DNA of 64,000 nucleotides, from positions 66,526,001 to 66,590,000 of the forward strand of contig OZ231127.1 in assembly GCA_965153355.1 (NCBI GenBank), written 5' to 3'. A program made the position numbers and the translations under genes. The DNA comes from Flaccisagitta enflata (Eukaryota > Chaetognatha > Sagittoidea > Aphragmophora). Positions 50,631 to 60,343 of this stretch are shown here, piece after piece (the first letter of the stretch is position 1; each line of letters starts with the position of its first letter). The notes below the pieces were generated by a model. That model was not told where the DNA came from and made no database searches. It saw nothing but the letters and a program-made list of their open reading frames with translations.

Positions 50631-51052
50631 ATCCATCTGTAAAAGAAAGAAGACAGCGGCAGACAAACCCCAGCAGAAACTTGTCTATCGGCGTTTGGTT
50701 TATCCCTATAGAAACAGTGAAGGATAGAAACATACCGGCAACGGCCTGAAAGAAACAGGCCGTTAATGTTGAATTGCCCGATGGTTTCAAGGTTAAAATT
50801 CCTTTGGTAGAAATGTTCATGCTGCCGGCACTGCACTGAGGGATGTTTCTTTGGATTGGTGTTGTAATTGTTGTTTTTGTTGTTTGCTTCTTTTACACAT
50901 GCACTATAAGATGGCTTTTTCCATTGTTGTGTCATTGTCTTTTCCATCAGTGATGATTTCATTGTTGAAAATGTTGATTTGTCGAAAAAAATGTCATTGT
51001 CATTTCTGTTATTGTTGTTGTTGTTGAAGAATAAGGGCCACTTTGGTTGTGA

Positions 51053-51952
51053 TTAAAGACGCCGAAAAGCCACAGCTCTCGATCCACGTCCACCAACAAC
51101 TTTCCAAATTTTTGTAAGCTTTTCCTCTGGAGATAGGCCTTCATTCCTTTTGACAGCTTCTTGTCGGAGAAGAAGCTCATTTGTTTTCTCTTCAGCACAC
51201 TGCATTTTGGTCAAATCATGGGTGATGCTCACTCCTTTCCATTTTTTGTTGCCTTTAAGCATTTTTGCTTTGGCTAAGATATCACTTTTGATAATGGCAT
51301 TTGGCAGTTTGATGACAAGTGGTCGGTAATTTTGACTGTTGTACTTGCCAACTCTGAAGCATTGATATTCATCACTTGTGATAACAGTTCCAAGATCATG
51401 AAAAAGGTCATCAACAACTTCTTCATTAAGGGCTTCATTGCTTTCCCCTAGGCCAAAGATAATCAAGTTGTTCTTTTTTCGTTCCCTTAGATGGAATTCA
51501 TTTGGAACAGATGAGAGGATTTGTGGTGACACGGCAGAATTTTTTCTTAATTCATCCATTTCTGTCTCTAATTTTGCGACCAGATCTTTCAAATTCTCAA
51601 AATCATCCTTTGATGATTGATCGTGCTTTTGCTTTTCTTCTTGCCACAACTGTTCAACATTCATGATTCTTTTATCCTGATCTTCCAAACAATTTCTAGA
51701 TGCTGCCAGTTGAGCTTCTAGACTTTTTATTTCTTGCTTCAACAAGTTTTGCCCCTCGTTCATTTCTACCTGCTCCTTTGCAATTTCTAAAAGGTGAGAG
51801 GCCCAATGCTTCTTCATTGCTTCAGCTGCTATTCCCCCATTGTCAAGAACTGCCTTGGTAACAGCCTTGGACACCATGCTGTTAACTTCCTCACCGATAC
51901 ATTCCATCAAGTTGTTCACCTTCCCACCAACAGATGAAATTTCCTTACGCAT
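51053..51952 (-). CDS. LINE ORF1-like protein (coiled coil plus RRM-like core)
   Basis: The frame gives 299 residues from the first ATG at 51952. It stays open upstream for 13 more codons before a stop. ORF1 proteins of LINE retrotransposons bind RNA and form trimers through a coiled coil. Residues about 65-137 are charged and heptad-like (LLKQEIKSLEAQLAASRN, ENLKDLVAKLETEMDELRK). Residues 160-215 look like the RRM core, with KKNNLIIFGLGES as the RNP2-type strand, CFRVGK near 198-203 and RPLVIKL near 210-216. SITHDLTKMQ at about 242-251 and a basic C-terminus resemble the ORF1 C-terminal domain. No zinc knuckle is visible. Downstream on the same strand I find no endonuclease or reverse transcriptase, only a GTT-rich tract, so the element is 3'-truncated or the ORF1 has been moved alone. 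It could also be a domesticated or exonised ORF1. Function is inferred from motifs seen by eye. Confidence 0.7.
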   Translation of the reverse strand: MRKEISSVGGKVNNLMECIGEEVNSMVSKAVTKAVLDNGGIAAEAMKKHWASHLLEIAKEQVEMNEGQNLLKQEIKSLEAQLAASRNCLEDQDKRIMNVEQLWQEEKQKHDQSSKDDFENLKDLVAKLETEMDELRKNSAVSPQILSSVPNEFHLRERKKNNLIIFGLGESNEALNEEVVDDLFHDLGTVITSDEYQCFRVGKYNSQNYRPLVIKLPNAIIKSDILAKAKMLKGNKKWKGVSITHDLTKMQCAEEKTNELLLRQEAVKRNEGLSPEEKLTKIWKVVGGRGSRAVAFRRL

Positions 51953-52135
51953 ATCAGCCTCAAACAATTTCCAGCGCGACACAGGAAACAATAAGCTTTG
52001 CTTCTAAGTTCTAGCCCACCTTTTCCATTCTTTATTCGCCCTTGCAATCTTTTGGTTTGGGTAGAAATGAAAACAATGAGCATCGATTTTGCCAAAACCG
52101 CACATAGTTAATAACAACACACAAAAATGATTTTA

Positions 52136-52515
52136 TCACAGTGCATCCTTATCATACTCTACCACGTGGCCTTTTGTTGCATAATACATCGCATCCACCA
52201 TTTCAATTTTAGTTTCGTAGTTTTTAGGCTCAGATTTTGTGCCTTCATTTCGTTTTATATGACATTTCCCACACTTATTGTGTTTAGCATGGTGTATCAT
52301 TTTGTCATGTAGGAACGGGGTTAATTCAAATCCAGAATAAAACCATTGGAATCTCTTAAGACTATCATTCTTTTGTAGTGCAGGCAAAGTTGTTTCCGGT
52401 CCCACAAGACCCAAATCTCACCGGTTAAGTAACATATCCATAATTTCAATCCTCAACCGTCTTTTAAACCGTTGTTGTCTTAGATTCTCAAAAATGAGTT
52501 GTTCCACTTACGATT
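52136..52515 (-). pseudogene. Possible broken coding remnant with CxxC, upstream of the ORF1-like frame
   Basis: One frame reads through about 120 codons with a single in-frame TGA near 52425. Before the stop it has natural-looking basic sequence (QQRFKRRLRIEIMDMLLNR). After it come KRFQWFYSGFELTPFLHDK, KCGKCHIKRNEG and a short C-terminal part ending at 52136. The TGA overlaps a GGTGAGAT sequence that could act as a splice donor. The CxxC with nearby His residues could bind metal, but no family is recognised. It lies on the same strand as 51053-51952 and may belong to the same element. Confidence is low. Confidence 0.3.
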
Positions 52516-52649
52516 GTACCCACTAACCTAGTTTCCTGCACAATCAGAGATGCAACATCTGTGCCGATTCTGTCTGCGCAGTCACGCTGCCCCTTCTGTA
52601 TTTCTCAATGCTATCCTAATTTCGATTTTGTTTTCTGGCACAGAAGTTC

Positions 52650-53003
52650 TCAGCAATTAATAATTTGTTTTACATTTTCTGAAAGGGCATAAACGACGTC
52701 GTTGGGGTCATTGTAAACCAGCAGGCTCAATTCGAAATCGACTTTGTCATCGTCGTCATCGTCGCCAGCGCCGTCACCATCATAATCGTCATCGTCGCCA
52801 GCGCCGTCACCATCATAATCGTCACCGTCGTCATCGTCGTCATCGTCGCCAGCGCCGTCATCATCATAATCGTCATCGTCGTTATCGTCGACATCGCCGT
52901 CATCATCATAATCTTCCCCCTCTTTACCGTCGTTACCGTCGTCGTCGCTGTCAACTCCACTTGCCAATCGTTTTCTCAATAATCCATCGGAAATAAAGAC
53001 CAT
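52650..53003 (-). CDS. Acidic Asp-rich open frame, possible exon
   Basis: A 117-codon frame begins MVFISDGLLRKRLASGVDSD, passes through an Asp/Gly-rich middle and ends LLVYNDPNDVVYALSENV. The acidic middle comes from a 33-bp minisatellite of GAC/GAT/GGC codons at 52745-52950. The ends are not repetitive, so a real exon is possible. AAAATGTAAAAC just before the stop could be a splice donor. No domain is recognised. It may equally be a chance frame across the minisatellite. Confidence 0.3.
   Translation of the reverse strand: MVFISDGLLRKRLASGVDSDDDGNDGKEGEDYDDDGDVDDNDDDDYDDDGAGDDDDDDDGDDYDGDGAGDDDDYDGDGAGDDDDDDKVDFELSLLVYNDPNDVVYALSENVKQIINC
52745..52950. repeat. 33-bp minisatellite of CATCGT/CGCCAGCGCCGTC units
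   Basis: GTCGCCAGCGCCGTCACCAT, CATAATCGTCATC recur at about 52764, 52796 and 52848 with longer CGTCATCGTCGT stretches between. Confidence 0.8.
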
Positions 53004-53481
53004 ATTTAGACGTGTTCATCTATCAAAATGTAATGTAAAAAATGTAGAACAATTTCTTCCAATGAGAACAATATTCATACCTCGATGAAAAATTGGTCGC
53101 GTCTGCGCCTGACTAAAAGAAAAAAAAAATCAACTCGATGTTGACTTCGACGCGATTCAAGCTGAACCAAGTTTAAGGTACAGAATGGATGTTTATTGAT
53201 TGAATGATGCGCTTTACATCTTGTCAGTGAAAATATACAAGGCCCTCTTCCACATCTTAGTTTTGATTTTGTGAGGGTTACTTTTCTACTTTTATATTGA
53301 TTTCAAAAGTGGTAGCCTATCTTACCTACTCGTACCTACTCCTCTCACACAACACATTTAAGTAAGCACATCAGGAATCATTTCGCAGTTCCAAAATTGT
53401 GGTGAATTTGTGATTCTGTTCATTTCCAAGCTTCATGTCCAATCAACTCATCCTTTGAGTGAGTTCTTGCATCGATTTTAG
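53004..53481. other. No gene recognised
   Basis: Unique sequence. No exon or repeat end seen. Confidence 0.45.
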
Positions 53482-54408
53482 ACAAGGCCGGATACACGGC
53501 TACCCTAGTCGCGTGCGGGTTGGGCAGGAGCAGTTCTGGAGAAGGTCATTAGGGCATCTGGGCAGGAGCCGTATGATCAAAAAGCTCAAAAATGCCAACA
53601 AAGTAAATAGTCGCAAAAGCGTTAGATGGTCAGCGGTACCCGTTGCCCCTATGTGAGTGTATGATGGTGTGAGGTAGTTAGAGGGGCAGCGGCCCCGAAG
53701 AGGCCGATGACCTATGCTGTTTTTATTTGAGCTTCTAAGCTTGAATCAGGGGCTGGAGGCTGGCATATGAGCCTTGCAGCTGGGATTTGAGCCTTGGGGC
53801 TGGGAATAGAGCCTCGAGCTGATATTTGAGCTTCAAGGCTGGGATTTGAGCTTTGAGGCTAGAATTTGGGCCTCAAGACCACGATTTGGGCCTCGAGGCT
53901 GGGATTTGAGCCTGGAGACTGGGATTTGAGCCTGGTGACTGGGATTTGAGCCTTGTGACTGGGATTTGAGCCTCGTGACTGGGATTTGAGTCTCATGACT
54001 GGGATTTGAGCTTTGAGGCTTGGGTTTGAGCCACGAGGCTGGGATTTGAGCCTCATGGCTGAGATTTGAGCCTCGAGGCAGGATTTGAGCCTCAGGGCTA
54101 GATTTTGGGCCTATTGGCTGGAATTTGGGCCTCAAGGCTAGAATTTGGGCCTCAAGGGTAGAATTTGGATCTCTGGGGTGAAATATAGGCCTTACAGCTA
54201 GAATTTGGGCCTCGGGACTAGAATTTGGGCCTCGAAGCTGGGGGGGGGTACGGACGGACGTAGGAGGAGGAGAAGGAGAAATTTCTGCATATGTGAAAGC
54301 ATAGGTCATCGGCCCCTTCGGGGCCGCTGCCCAAAAGGGGACCAACCGACCAACCAACCGACGGTCCGATATAGCGGTGAGTAGAGTCGCGTAGCATGTG
54401 ACTAAAAA
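53482..54408 (+). mobile_element. HINE1 composite carrying a complete F4 element
   Basis: Left part ACAAGGCCGGATACACGGCT, ACCCTAGTCGCGTGCGGGTT, GGGCAGGAGCAGTTCTGGAG, GATCAAAAAGCTCAAAAATG. After the F4 element it resumes ACCAACCGACCAACCAACCG, then ATAGCGGTGAGTAG and the hairpin AGTCGCG-TAGCA-TGTGACT, followed by AAAAAA. The hairpin has two changed bases in one arm. The F4 sits about 125 bp from the 5' end, the same place as the F4 fragment in 42471-43006. Confidence 0.8.
53608..54336 (+). mobile_element. F4 element nested in HINE1
   Basis: TAGTCGCAAAAGCGTTAGAT, GGTCAGCGGTACCCGTTGCC, GGGGCAGCGGCCCCGAAGAG, GCCGATGACCTATGCTG at left. TGTGAAAGCATAGGTCATCG and GCCCCTTCGGGGCCGCTGCC, CAAAA at right. 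The array (53735-54240) has about 24 units like GGGATTTGAGCCTCGTGACT, all in one orientation. It is the same palindrome subtype (GACCTATGCTTTCACA) as 6061-6526. Confidence 0.85.
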
Positions 54409-54419
54409 ATTTATGTTCA

Positions 54420-55270
54420 TCAAACTCTGAGTTGGGGTCAGTGACTGAGGCTCAAAAGTACGAAAAATTAGAACTGAAAAAGTGAAAGCGATAAGCAAAG
54501 AAAAAACATGCAGCTTTTCTTATATCTTCATGTGCTGCTGCTGTCTCTTCTGCGGCGTCTTTCGTTTACGCCTGCGGCGGCTGCGCCCGCTCAGAAAGAG
54601 AGTTTTCTCTCTTCTTTTTCTGCTGCTGCTGCTGGAAGAGAATCGCTTTGAAATAAAACTGACCATTTTGGACGGCACTTGAAGCAGCCTCGTTTATTCC
54701 TGTGACTGTTTGCCATGAAGGCTGCTGCAGTTTTCTCTCTCTCTCTCTTTTTTCAGACTTTCTTTCTTCTTTTCAATTTCTCTCTCTTTCTCTCTCTTTT
54801 TGAAGTTGCTGCTGCTGCCTTGGCTGCTGCTGCTGCTGCTACCTTAGTTTTCTCTGCCGCGGCGGAGATTCTCTTTAAAAAAACAATTTTGGACGTTGGG
54901 CAGCCGAATCTTTGTCCAAATTCACTTTCCCCTCTTTTTTTTCTTTCTCTTTCTATTTCTTTTTTACTTTTCTCAATGGATTCTCGCCTCTTAATAAGAA
55001 CGATTTTAACATGTTTTGATAGGTCAGTTTGATCTATTGCTTGTCCAGGGGATACCTAAATGAGTCCATCATTCAAGTGTGAATCTATGGTACAGATGAC
55101 ATCTTAAGTTTACCAGTAATGGCGGCTGTCGCCGTGAGGAAAAAAAGTCATAAAAACTGGTGACTTTTCACCATGCTTTTATCTTCAGTCACTGAATTTT
55201 TTTATATGTCAGATCAAATCAAAAGCAATTTTTTGCATTGGTTGTACTGAAAATCAGAGAGTAATAGGAC
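54420..55270. repeat. CTG/CTTCTT-rich patch with a loose duplication
   Basis: CTGCTGCTGCTGG at 54621 and CTGCTGCTGCTAC at 54829 are each followed by an A-rich segment with ATTTTGGACG and GCAGCC (54668-54690 and 54885-54905). The two halves look like an old duplication of about 210 bp. No gene is supported. The rest to 55270 is unique. Confidence 0.5.
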
Positions 55271-55274
55271 TGAG

Positions 55275-55560
55275 CCAAATGAGCTAGATGAGCTGAAGTA
55301 TTCAAAATAATTCAACCAGACAACCAGCTTTGCTCACTGACATGCTTTCTTGTATTTGTATGCTTAAATCAAAACATCTTTTTAATCCTGTTTAAAATCA
55401 AAGGAAAAAAAAACAAGCTAAGTGAGCTGAATGAGCTAAAATGCTCAAAAACGCCCTCATAGATGAGCAGCTGTGCTCGTAAACATCTTTTTTTGTATTT
55501 GCATGCTCAAGTAAACATAAATACACTCCTTTATTGATCCTACACAAAATAAAAAAAAAA
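55275..55560. repeat. Diverged tandem duplication, about 140 bp
   Basis: AAATGAGCTAGATGAGCTGA ... AACATCTTTTTAATCCTG is followed by AAGTGAGCTGAATGAGCTAA ... AACATCTTTTTTTGTATTTG. The halves share TTTGTATGCTTAAAT / TTTGCATGCTCAAGT and an A-run terminus. Confidence 0.6.
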
Positions 55561-55963
55561 TCGAAAAAAATTTCATTCCAATTTTTCGTAAATAAATCTT
55601 TAAAAAATCATAGCGCAAAAAATATTTGTCGTAGAGCATTCTGCTTGGCGCCAAATGAAAGAGAATTATCAAATTTACTTACCCTATCAATTTTGTCCAA
55701 GGGTGCAATCGCCCTAAGGAGTTCCTAAACTTTCGCATAACAAAATGAAAACCCTGTTTCTCTAGAGTATGTCATAAAGTCGAAGACAGACTTCGACTTT
55801 TTTCCCGATCATTCATGAACCACTGATTTCTTTTGCTTTCTATTTGGCGGGAACTCGTCTGGTTGTATTGTCACCTCTTTGAAGGCCATTAAAGTGACAA
55901 TTTTGAAGGCCGTGAACATAACCAGCACGATGAGAAAAAATGGCTAAAAGCTGTCAGATGGTA

Positions 55964-56141
55964 CAGTAAAATCATGCTCTTAACGGATTTCAGGGGACCA
56001 CCAGTTTTTTTTCTGTTATAGCTGGAATTCTGTTATAGCCAATAAAAAGAATTAAAGAAAACCAGCTAAAGGGACCTGGAGTTTGTGTCTATCACAAGCG
56101 GAATTCCATAAAAGCGGGTACGTTGGAGCGGGGTTCAACTG
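55964..56141. mobile_element. Tigger/pogo-like MITE, 178 bp
   Basis: Left end CAGTAAAATCATGCTCTTAA, CGGATTTCAGGGGACCAC. Right end inverted relative: AGGGACCTGGAG, GGAATTCCATAAAAGCGGG, ACGTTGGAGCGGGGTTCAAC, TG. TA flanks both ends (55962-55963 and 56142-56143). CAGT termini, TA target and a GGGACC word are typical of Tigger-like non-autonomous elements. Remnants of the same end occur at 13530, 45490 and 46201. Confidence 0.75.
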
Positions 56142-56143
56142 TA

Positions 56144-56649
56144 CATCATTCATTCGTGCGCCGCCTGTAGAAATGTGTTTGGTGATCAGTAACGGTGTCT
56201 AACTGGTGCCATAATCAAGAGGACGCGTCGTTGGTTCCTCGGGATAATGGCTCCATTTCTGTTTAGCTCTATTTTCCCAAAGTTTGTTTTCCTCTTTCTG
56301 TCTCCTTTTTTTCTATTCTTTTCCGGAAATTTGTGTTCCAGGTCTACATTTAACAAGAGTCTTTTTTTTCCCTTTTTTTCTTTTTTCTCTGTTTTTTTTT
56401 ATATACCAATTCTTTTTATATCCTATTCAAACCAAGCACAAGGTGGTCGAATTGATATTTATTACTTTGCTTTAGACAGGATTATTCGTAAAAGGTAAGC
56501 GCACGTGCGGTATATTTGTATACTTCAATTTCATGTGTGATGCATGTAGACGATCATAAAGACCGCGGAAGACAGTGAGACAAAAGAAACAGACACAGTC
56601 AGATCGGTAGAAAAGGGGACAGATAGACAGATGACAAGAAAGAAAAATA
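56144..56649. other. No gene recognised
   Basis: T-rich unique sequence. No exon or repeat end seen. Confidence 0.45.
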
Positions 56650-56674
56650 ACTCACACACACTCACGCACGCACG

Positions 56675-56750
<76 letters not shown>
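56650..56750. repeat. (GCAC)n(CA)n microsatellite
   Basis: CACGCACGCACGCACGCAC then CA to 56748. Confidence 0.96.
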
Positions 56751-56753
<3 letters not shown>

Positions 56754-56764
56754 GTGTACGGCAA

Positions 56765-56793
56765 GGGACGTCAGGGACGTCGGCTGACGTCCC
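56765..56793. other. Perfect 10-bp hairpin between two CA tracts
   Basis: GGGACGTCAG - GGACGTCGG - CTGACGTCCC. The surrounding words CTGTCGGACTTATGCC (56812) and CTGTCGGACTTAAAAC (57025) repeat loosely, so 56755-57060 may be a small element between two CA tracts. Confidence 0.6.
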
Positions 56794-57059
56794 TGTTTAT
56801 CGGACTTACGCCCCTGTCGGACTTATGCCCATGTTAGAATTATAGGCAAAAAATGAAAAACAATGAAAGAAAAAGTAAAACAGGAAGAGAAAAGGCATAC
56901 TTTGGGGAATAAAAAGAGAGAATTTGTGTCTTTTTAGCAAATTTGGCTGTCATTTTTTATATTATATGTAATTTAAGATTGGAAAAAGACTGAATTGCTT
57001 ATGAACCCTGTTGGGCTTGAAGCTCTGTCGGACTTAAAACTGTTTGCCGACGGCCCTTT

Positions 57060-57060
<1 letters not shown>

Positions 57061-57128
<68 letters not shown>
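57061..57128. repeat. (CA)n microsatellite
   Basis: About 34 CA units. Confidence 0.97.
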
Positions 57129-57129
<1 letters not shown>

Positions 57130-57284
57130 ACAAGCGCGCGCATTGACACCAGCTAACAATAAGGCACGCTTTTCTTTTCAATACATTGAGCTCTGGTTTT
57201 TCTCAGTCGTTCGTGTCATGGCCGTTGCTTGAATGCTGCGTAGGAAATTATTGGGTCACATAACGGGCGTTATATTCTTTTCTT

Positions 57285-57286
<2 letters not shown>

Positions 57287-57363
<77 letters not shown>
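57287..57363. repeat. (CT)n microsatellite
   Basis: About 38 CT units. Confidence 0.97.
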
Positions 57364-57366
<3 letters not shown>

Positions 57367-57481
57367 CTTTATCTTGCCCTTCGAGTTACTGGACGGTTCT
57401 CTTTTCCCACATTTCCCAAAATTTCCTCTTAACGATATTGTTCTTATTTTTTCATTTTTTTTCTAGATGGCGTTCTCTCTT

Positions 57482-57739
57482 TTTTTAGTCGCGTGCTACG
57501 CGACTCTATAACCCACTTTTCGGTCCGTCCGTCGGTCCGTCGGTCGGTCGGTCGGTCCGTCACAAAAAGGTTTTAAAGGCTTTTCATTGCGTTTTTTTGC
57601 CTCTGAATAGTATAAAAGTAACTTGGACAAGTAAACAACTATTTCAAATGTCTTTTTGAAAAAAGTTGTTTGCCTGTCTGTCTGCCTGACTTTTTTTGAA
57701 AGTGCCGACGCACGCGACTTAGGTCTAATGACCTTGTTT
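57482..57739 (-). mobile_element. HINE1, third 5'-end variant
   Basis: Minus strand: AACAAGGTCATTAGACCTAA, GTCGCGTGCGTCGGC at the 5' end, a GGACC/GACGG microsatellite, and the hairpin AGTCGCG-TAGCA-CGCGACT followed by AAAAAAA. The 5' block differs from both the CCGGATACACGG and the CCAACACCTATA types, but the AACAAGG start and AGTCGCGTGCG remain. Confidence 0.8.
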
Positions 57740-58003
57740 CTTTTTGGTCCAAAAAGAAGCCAAATCCACTTATTTATTTCGTTACTCAGCAAATTCCTTC
57801 TTTCCTTTCCTCCTCCTTACTCATGATGGATCGTGTCAGTGTGTATGCAAGCATTATTAGTTTGTCTTTCATCAGTGGCATTCTTGTTTGCGTTATTTTC
57901 TCAGTTTCTGACCATCCACTCTTCTCTCCCAAAAAAGTCCTGGCTAACTCTCCCTCTCTTTACTCCTACTTACATTTGTTTACTGAAGAAAGAGAGAGAA
58001 ATG

Positions 58004-58262
<259 letters not shown>

Positions 58263-58265
58263 GAA

Positions 58266-59475
58266 ACCAAGGCCCAAGGGCAAAATGTGGTAAGCGATAC
58301 CCGTTGCTCTGTTTTGCAAGATTGTGTATGTGACTAAGTAGAAGCAGGGCAGCGGTCCCAAGGGGGAGGAAGTCCTGTAGAACAAGGGAGATTTTTGTTT
58401 GGTCTAAGCAGTTGATAAGAAGCTGAAGAGGTCTAAATAGGGCCCTGTTCTAAGGCCTGTAGAAGTGTGAAGGTCGCTTCCAGGCTTATGAAAGGCCTGA
58501 GAAATCTGTTTCAATGCCTTAGAGCTTATTTGAGGACTATAGGGCCAATTTTGGTCCAGGGAGAGCCAAAGTGAGGTATTGCTGGGCTAATTTGAACCCT
58601 AAGAAGGCTGCCGAGGGCCTTAAAGGGTTGATATGAGGCCTGAGACAGCTGATTTCAGAGCTGAGAAAAATGCTTCAAGGTCTTTAAGGGTTGATTTGGG
58701 CCTGAGAGGGCTATTTCGGGCCCAAGATTTGAGGCCCAAGAGAGCTAAGGGGTGGGATGAAACACAACAGGTCGCACAAGGGCAATATATGGTCAGCGAT
58801 ACCCTTAGCCCTGCTTTGAGTGATTGTGAGTTGGAGTGAGGGGAAGCAGGGCAGCGGCCCCGAAGGGGACGAAGTCCTGTAGAACACAGGGGGACTTTCG
58901 TTCGTCCTGCCTTACCTGGATGAGATGCTACATAGAGCGTTGACTGAAGGCCTTCAAGAGCTTAAATTGAGGTCTAAGAAGGCTGATGTAAGGCCTGAGA
59001 ATGCCAATTGGAAGCTTGAGAGGACTAATTTGAGGCCTAATTTGAGGCATGAGAGGACAGGTTTGAGGCATGGGAATTTCAATTTGAGGCCTGCGAGGCC
59101 TAGTTTGAGGTCTGAAAGGCCAGGTTTGAGGCCTGCTAGGTTGGATTTGAGGCCTGCTAGGTTGGATTTGAGGCCTGAGAGGCTGGATTTGAGGCCAGAG
59201 AGGCTGGATTTGAGGCCTGAGAGGCTGGATTTGAGGCCTGAGAGGCTGGATTAGAGGCCTGAGAGGCTGAATTTGAGGCCTGAGAGGCTAGATTTTAGGC
59301 CTGAGGAGCCTGATAAGGGGGGGGACGCACGAACGAACGGACGAACGGACGAACGAACGAAAGTCCCCCTGTGTTCTACAGGACTTCGTCCCCTTCGGGG
59401 CCGCTGCCCAAAAAACAAACAAATGGACGAAGAGACTCTACAGGACTTTAACCCCTTCGGGGCCTCTGCCCCAAA
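58266..59475 (+). mobile_element. F4 element (outer) interrupted by another F4
   Basis: Left end ACCAAGGCCCAAGGGCAAAA, AAGCGATACCCGTTGCTC, GGGCAGCGGTCCCAAGGGGG, GAAGTCCTGTAGAACAAG. Array units such as GAGGCCTGAGACAGCTGATT run to about 58755. The right end is found only beyond the inner copy: ACTCTACAGGACTTTAACCC, CTTCGGGGCCTCTGCCCC. The outer copy is more diverged than the inner, as expected for the older host. Confidence 0.75.
58767..59414 (+). mobile_element. F4 element (inner), well preserved
   Basis: ACAGGTCGCACAAGGGCAAT, GGTCAGCGATACCCTTAGCC, GGGCAGCGGCCCCGAAGGGG, ACGAAGTCCTGTAGAACACA, CAGGGGGACTTTCGTTCGTC at left. The right end is the near-perfect inverse: ACGAACGAAAGTCCCCCTGT, GTTCTACAGGACTTCGTCCC, CTTCGGGGCCGCTGCCCAAA. 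The array units are 21 bp (GGCTGGATTTGAGGCCTGAGA) and very uniform at 59100-59290. Confidence 0.85.
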
Positions 59476-59749
59476 GCAGATAGATAGAGAGACAGAAAAA
59501 GAGAGAGACGTCTATACGTCCGAATACGGTCATTATGAGGCACCCATTCCATGCGCCTTAAATTGAGACCTCCGCCTCCAACTCAATCGGTTTCGTCTCT
59601 TTGCCCAGCCTACAACAAATGACTTTATTGCTGTTACCCCACAGCCTTAATGACCCCACCCCCCTCTCAGAGTCAGAGCGATTCCCCCACAGTATCATTG
59701 CCTTCGCTCTCCCCTGCAGCATCGTTGCCATCGCCTCACATTCTAAGCA
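59476..59749. other. No gene recognised
   Basis: Short GATAGATAGAGAGACAG words then unique sequence. CCACAGTATCATTGCCTTCG may belong to the HINE1 that follows. Confidence 0.4.
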
Positions 59750-59871
59750 TTGCTGCCCCTGCCCAACGACATTACAACCCCGCCAACCCATATTGCTGCC
59801 CCTGGCCACTCGATTAAGTACCCCTGTCCATTCGCAAGCGACTAGTTATTGCTCCGTTATCCGGCCAAGTT
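59750..59871 (-). mobile_element. HINE1 5' end, degenerate
   Basis: Minus strand: AACTTGGCCGGATAACGGAG, AACTAGTCGCTTGCGAATGG, ACAGGGG, then repeated GGGCAGCAATATGGG / GGGCAGGGGCAGCAATG words. It is the same CGCTTGCG subtype as 46302. The 3' hairpin is missing. Confidence 0.6.
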
Positions 59872-60070
59872 TTTTTTAAAACTCCATCTAAGATCATGTT
59901 ACATACTTACGCATACTTACTCCCTTGATGATGCCTACTTAAGGCTATCGTTGCTTCAAAATGAAGTTACCCTGAATTTTTTTTTCTTTTATAGAATGTC
60001 AAACACTAGTGTAAGAAACCCCTTCAAAAGATTTAGGAAAATTGAAAAAAACCAAATATAGGCAATTTTT

Positions 60071-60343
60071 CAGACGCTCGCTAGCCTGACTGGGGCAACG
60101 GAGGAAGCTGAAATTTTTACTGAAGATAGACAAGACATGTGGCCAGGGTAGACCTGCAAAAAAATTTAAATCTTATTATTTTACATACAATAAATCCAAG
60201 AAGAAATCTGTAAAATGTAACCATATAGAGGGTAGTAGCTTTTTTGGGAATTTGTTCCAGGTCTACCCTGGCCACATGTCTTCTCTATCTTCAGTAAAAA
60301 TTTCAGCTTCCTACGTTGCCCCAGTCAGGCTAGCGAACGTCTA
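60071..60343. mobile_element. Fold-back MITE with well-matched 85-bp arms
   Basis: Left arm CAGACGCTCGCTAGCCTGAC, TGGGGCAACGGAGGAAGCTG, AAATTTTTACTGAAGATAGA, CATGTGGCCAGGGTAGACCT. The right arm is the inverse with only a few differences (ACGTTCGC, AACGTAGG, ATAGAGAAG). The loop is about 100 bp and A/T-rich. No target duplication is visible. TTTTT lies outside the left and AAAAA outside the right. Confidence 0.85.

Noticed and set aside
50291-50962. 223-codon minus-strand frame
   Set aside because: More than half is Thr/Ala/Ile repeat from the GTT and GCTGTCGCCGCA arrays. The remaining part has no domain, and it is not a plausible ORF2 for the ORF1-like frame.
53833-54498. 221-codon minus-strand frame
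   Set aside because: Translation of the F4 unit array; similar frames arise in every F4 copy.
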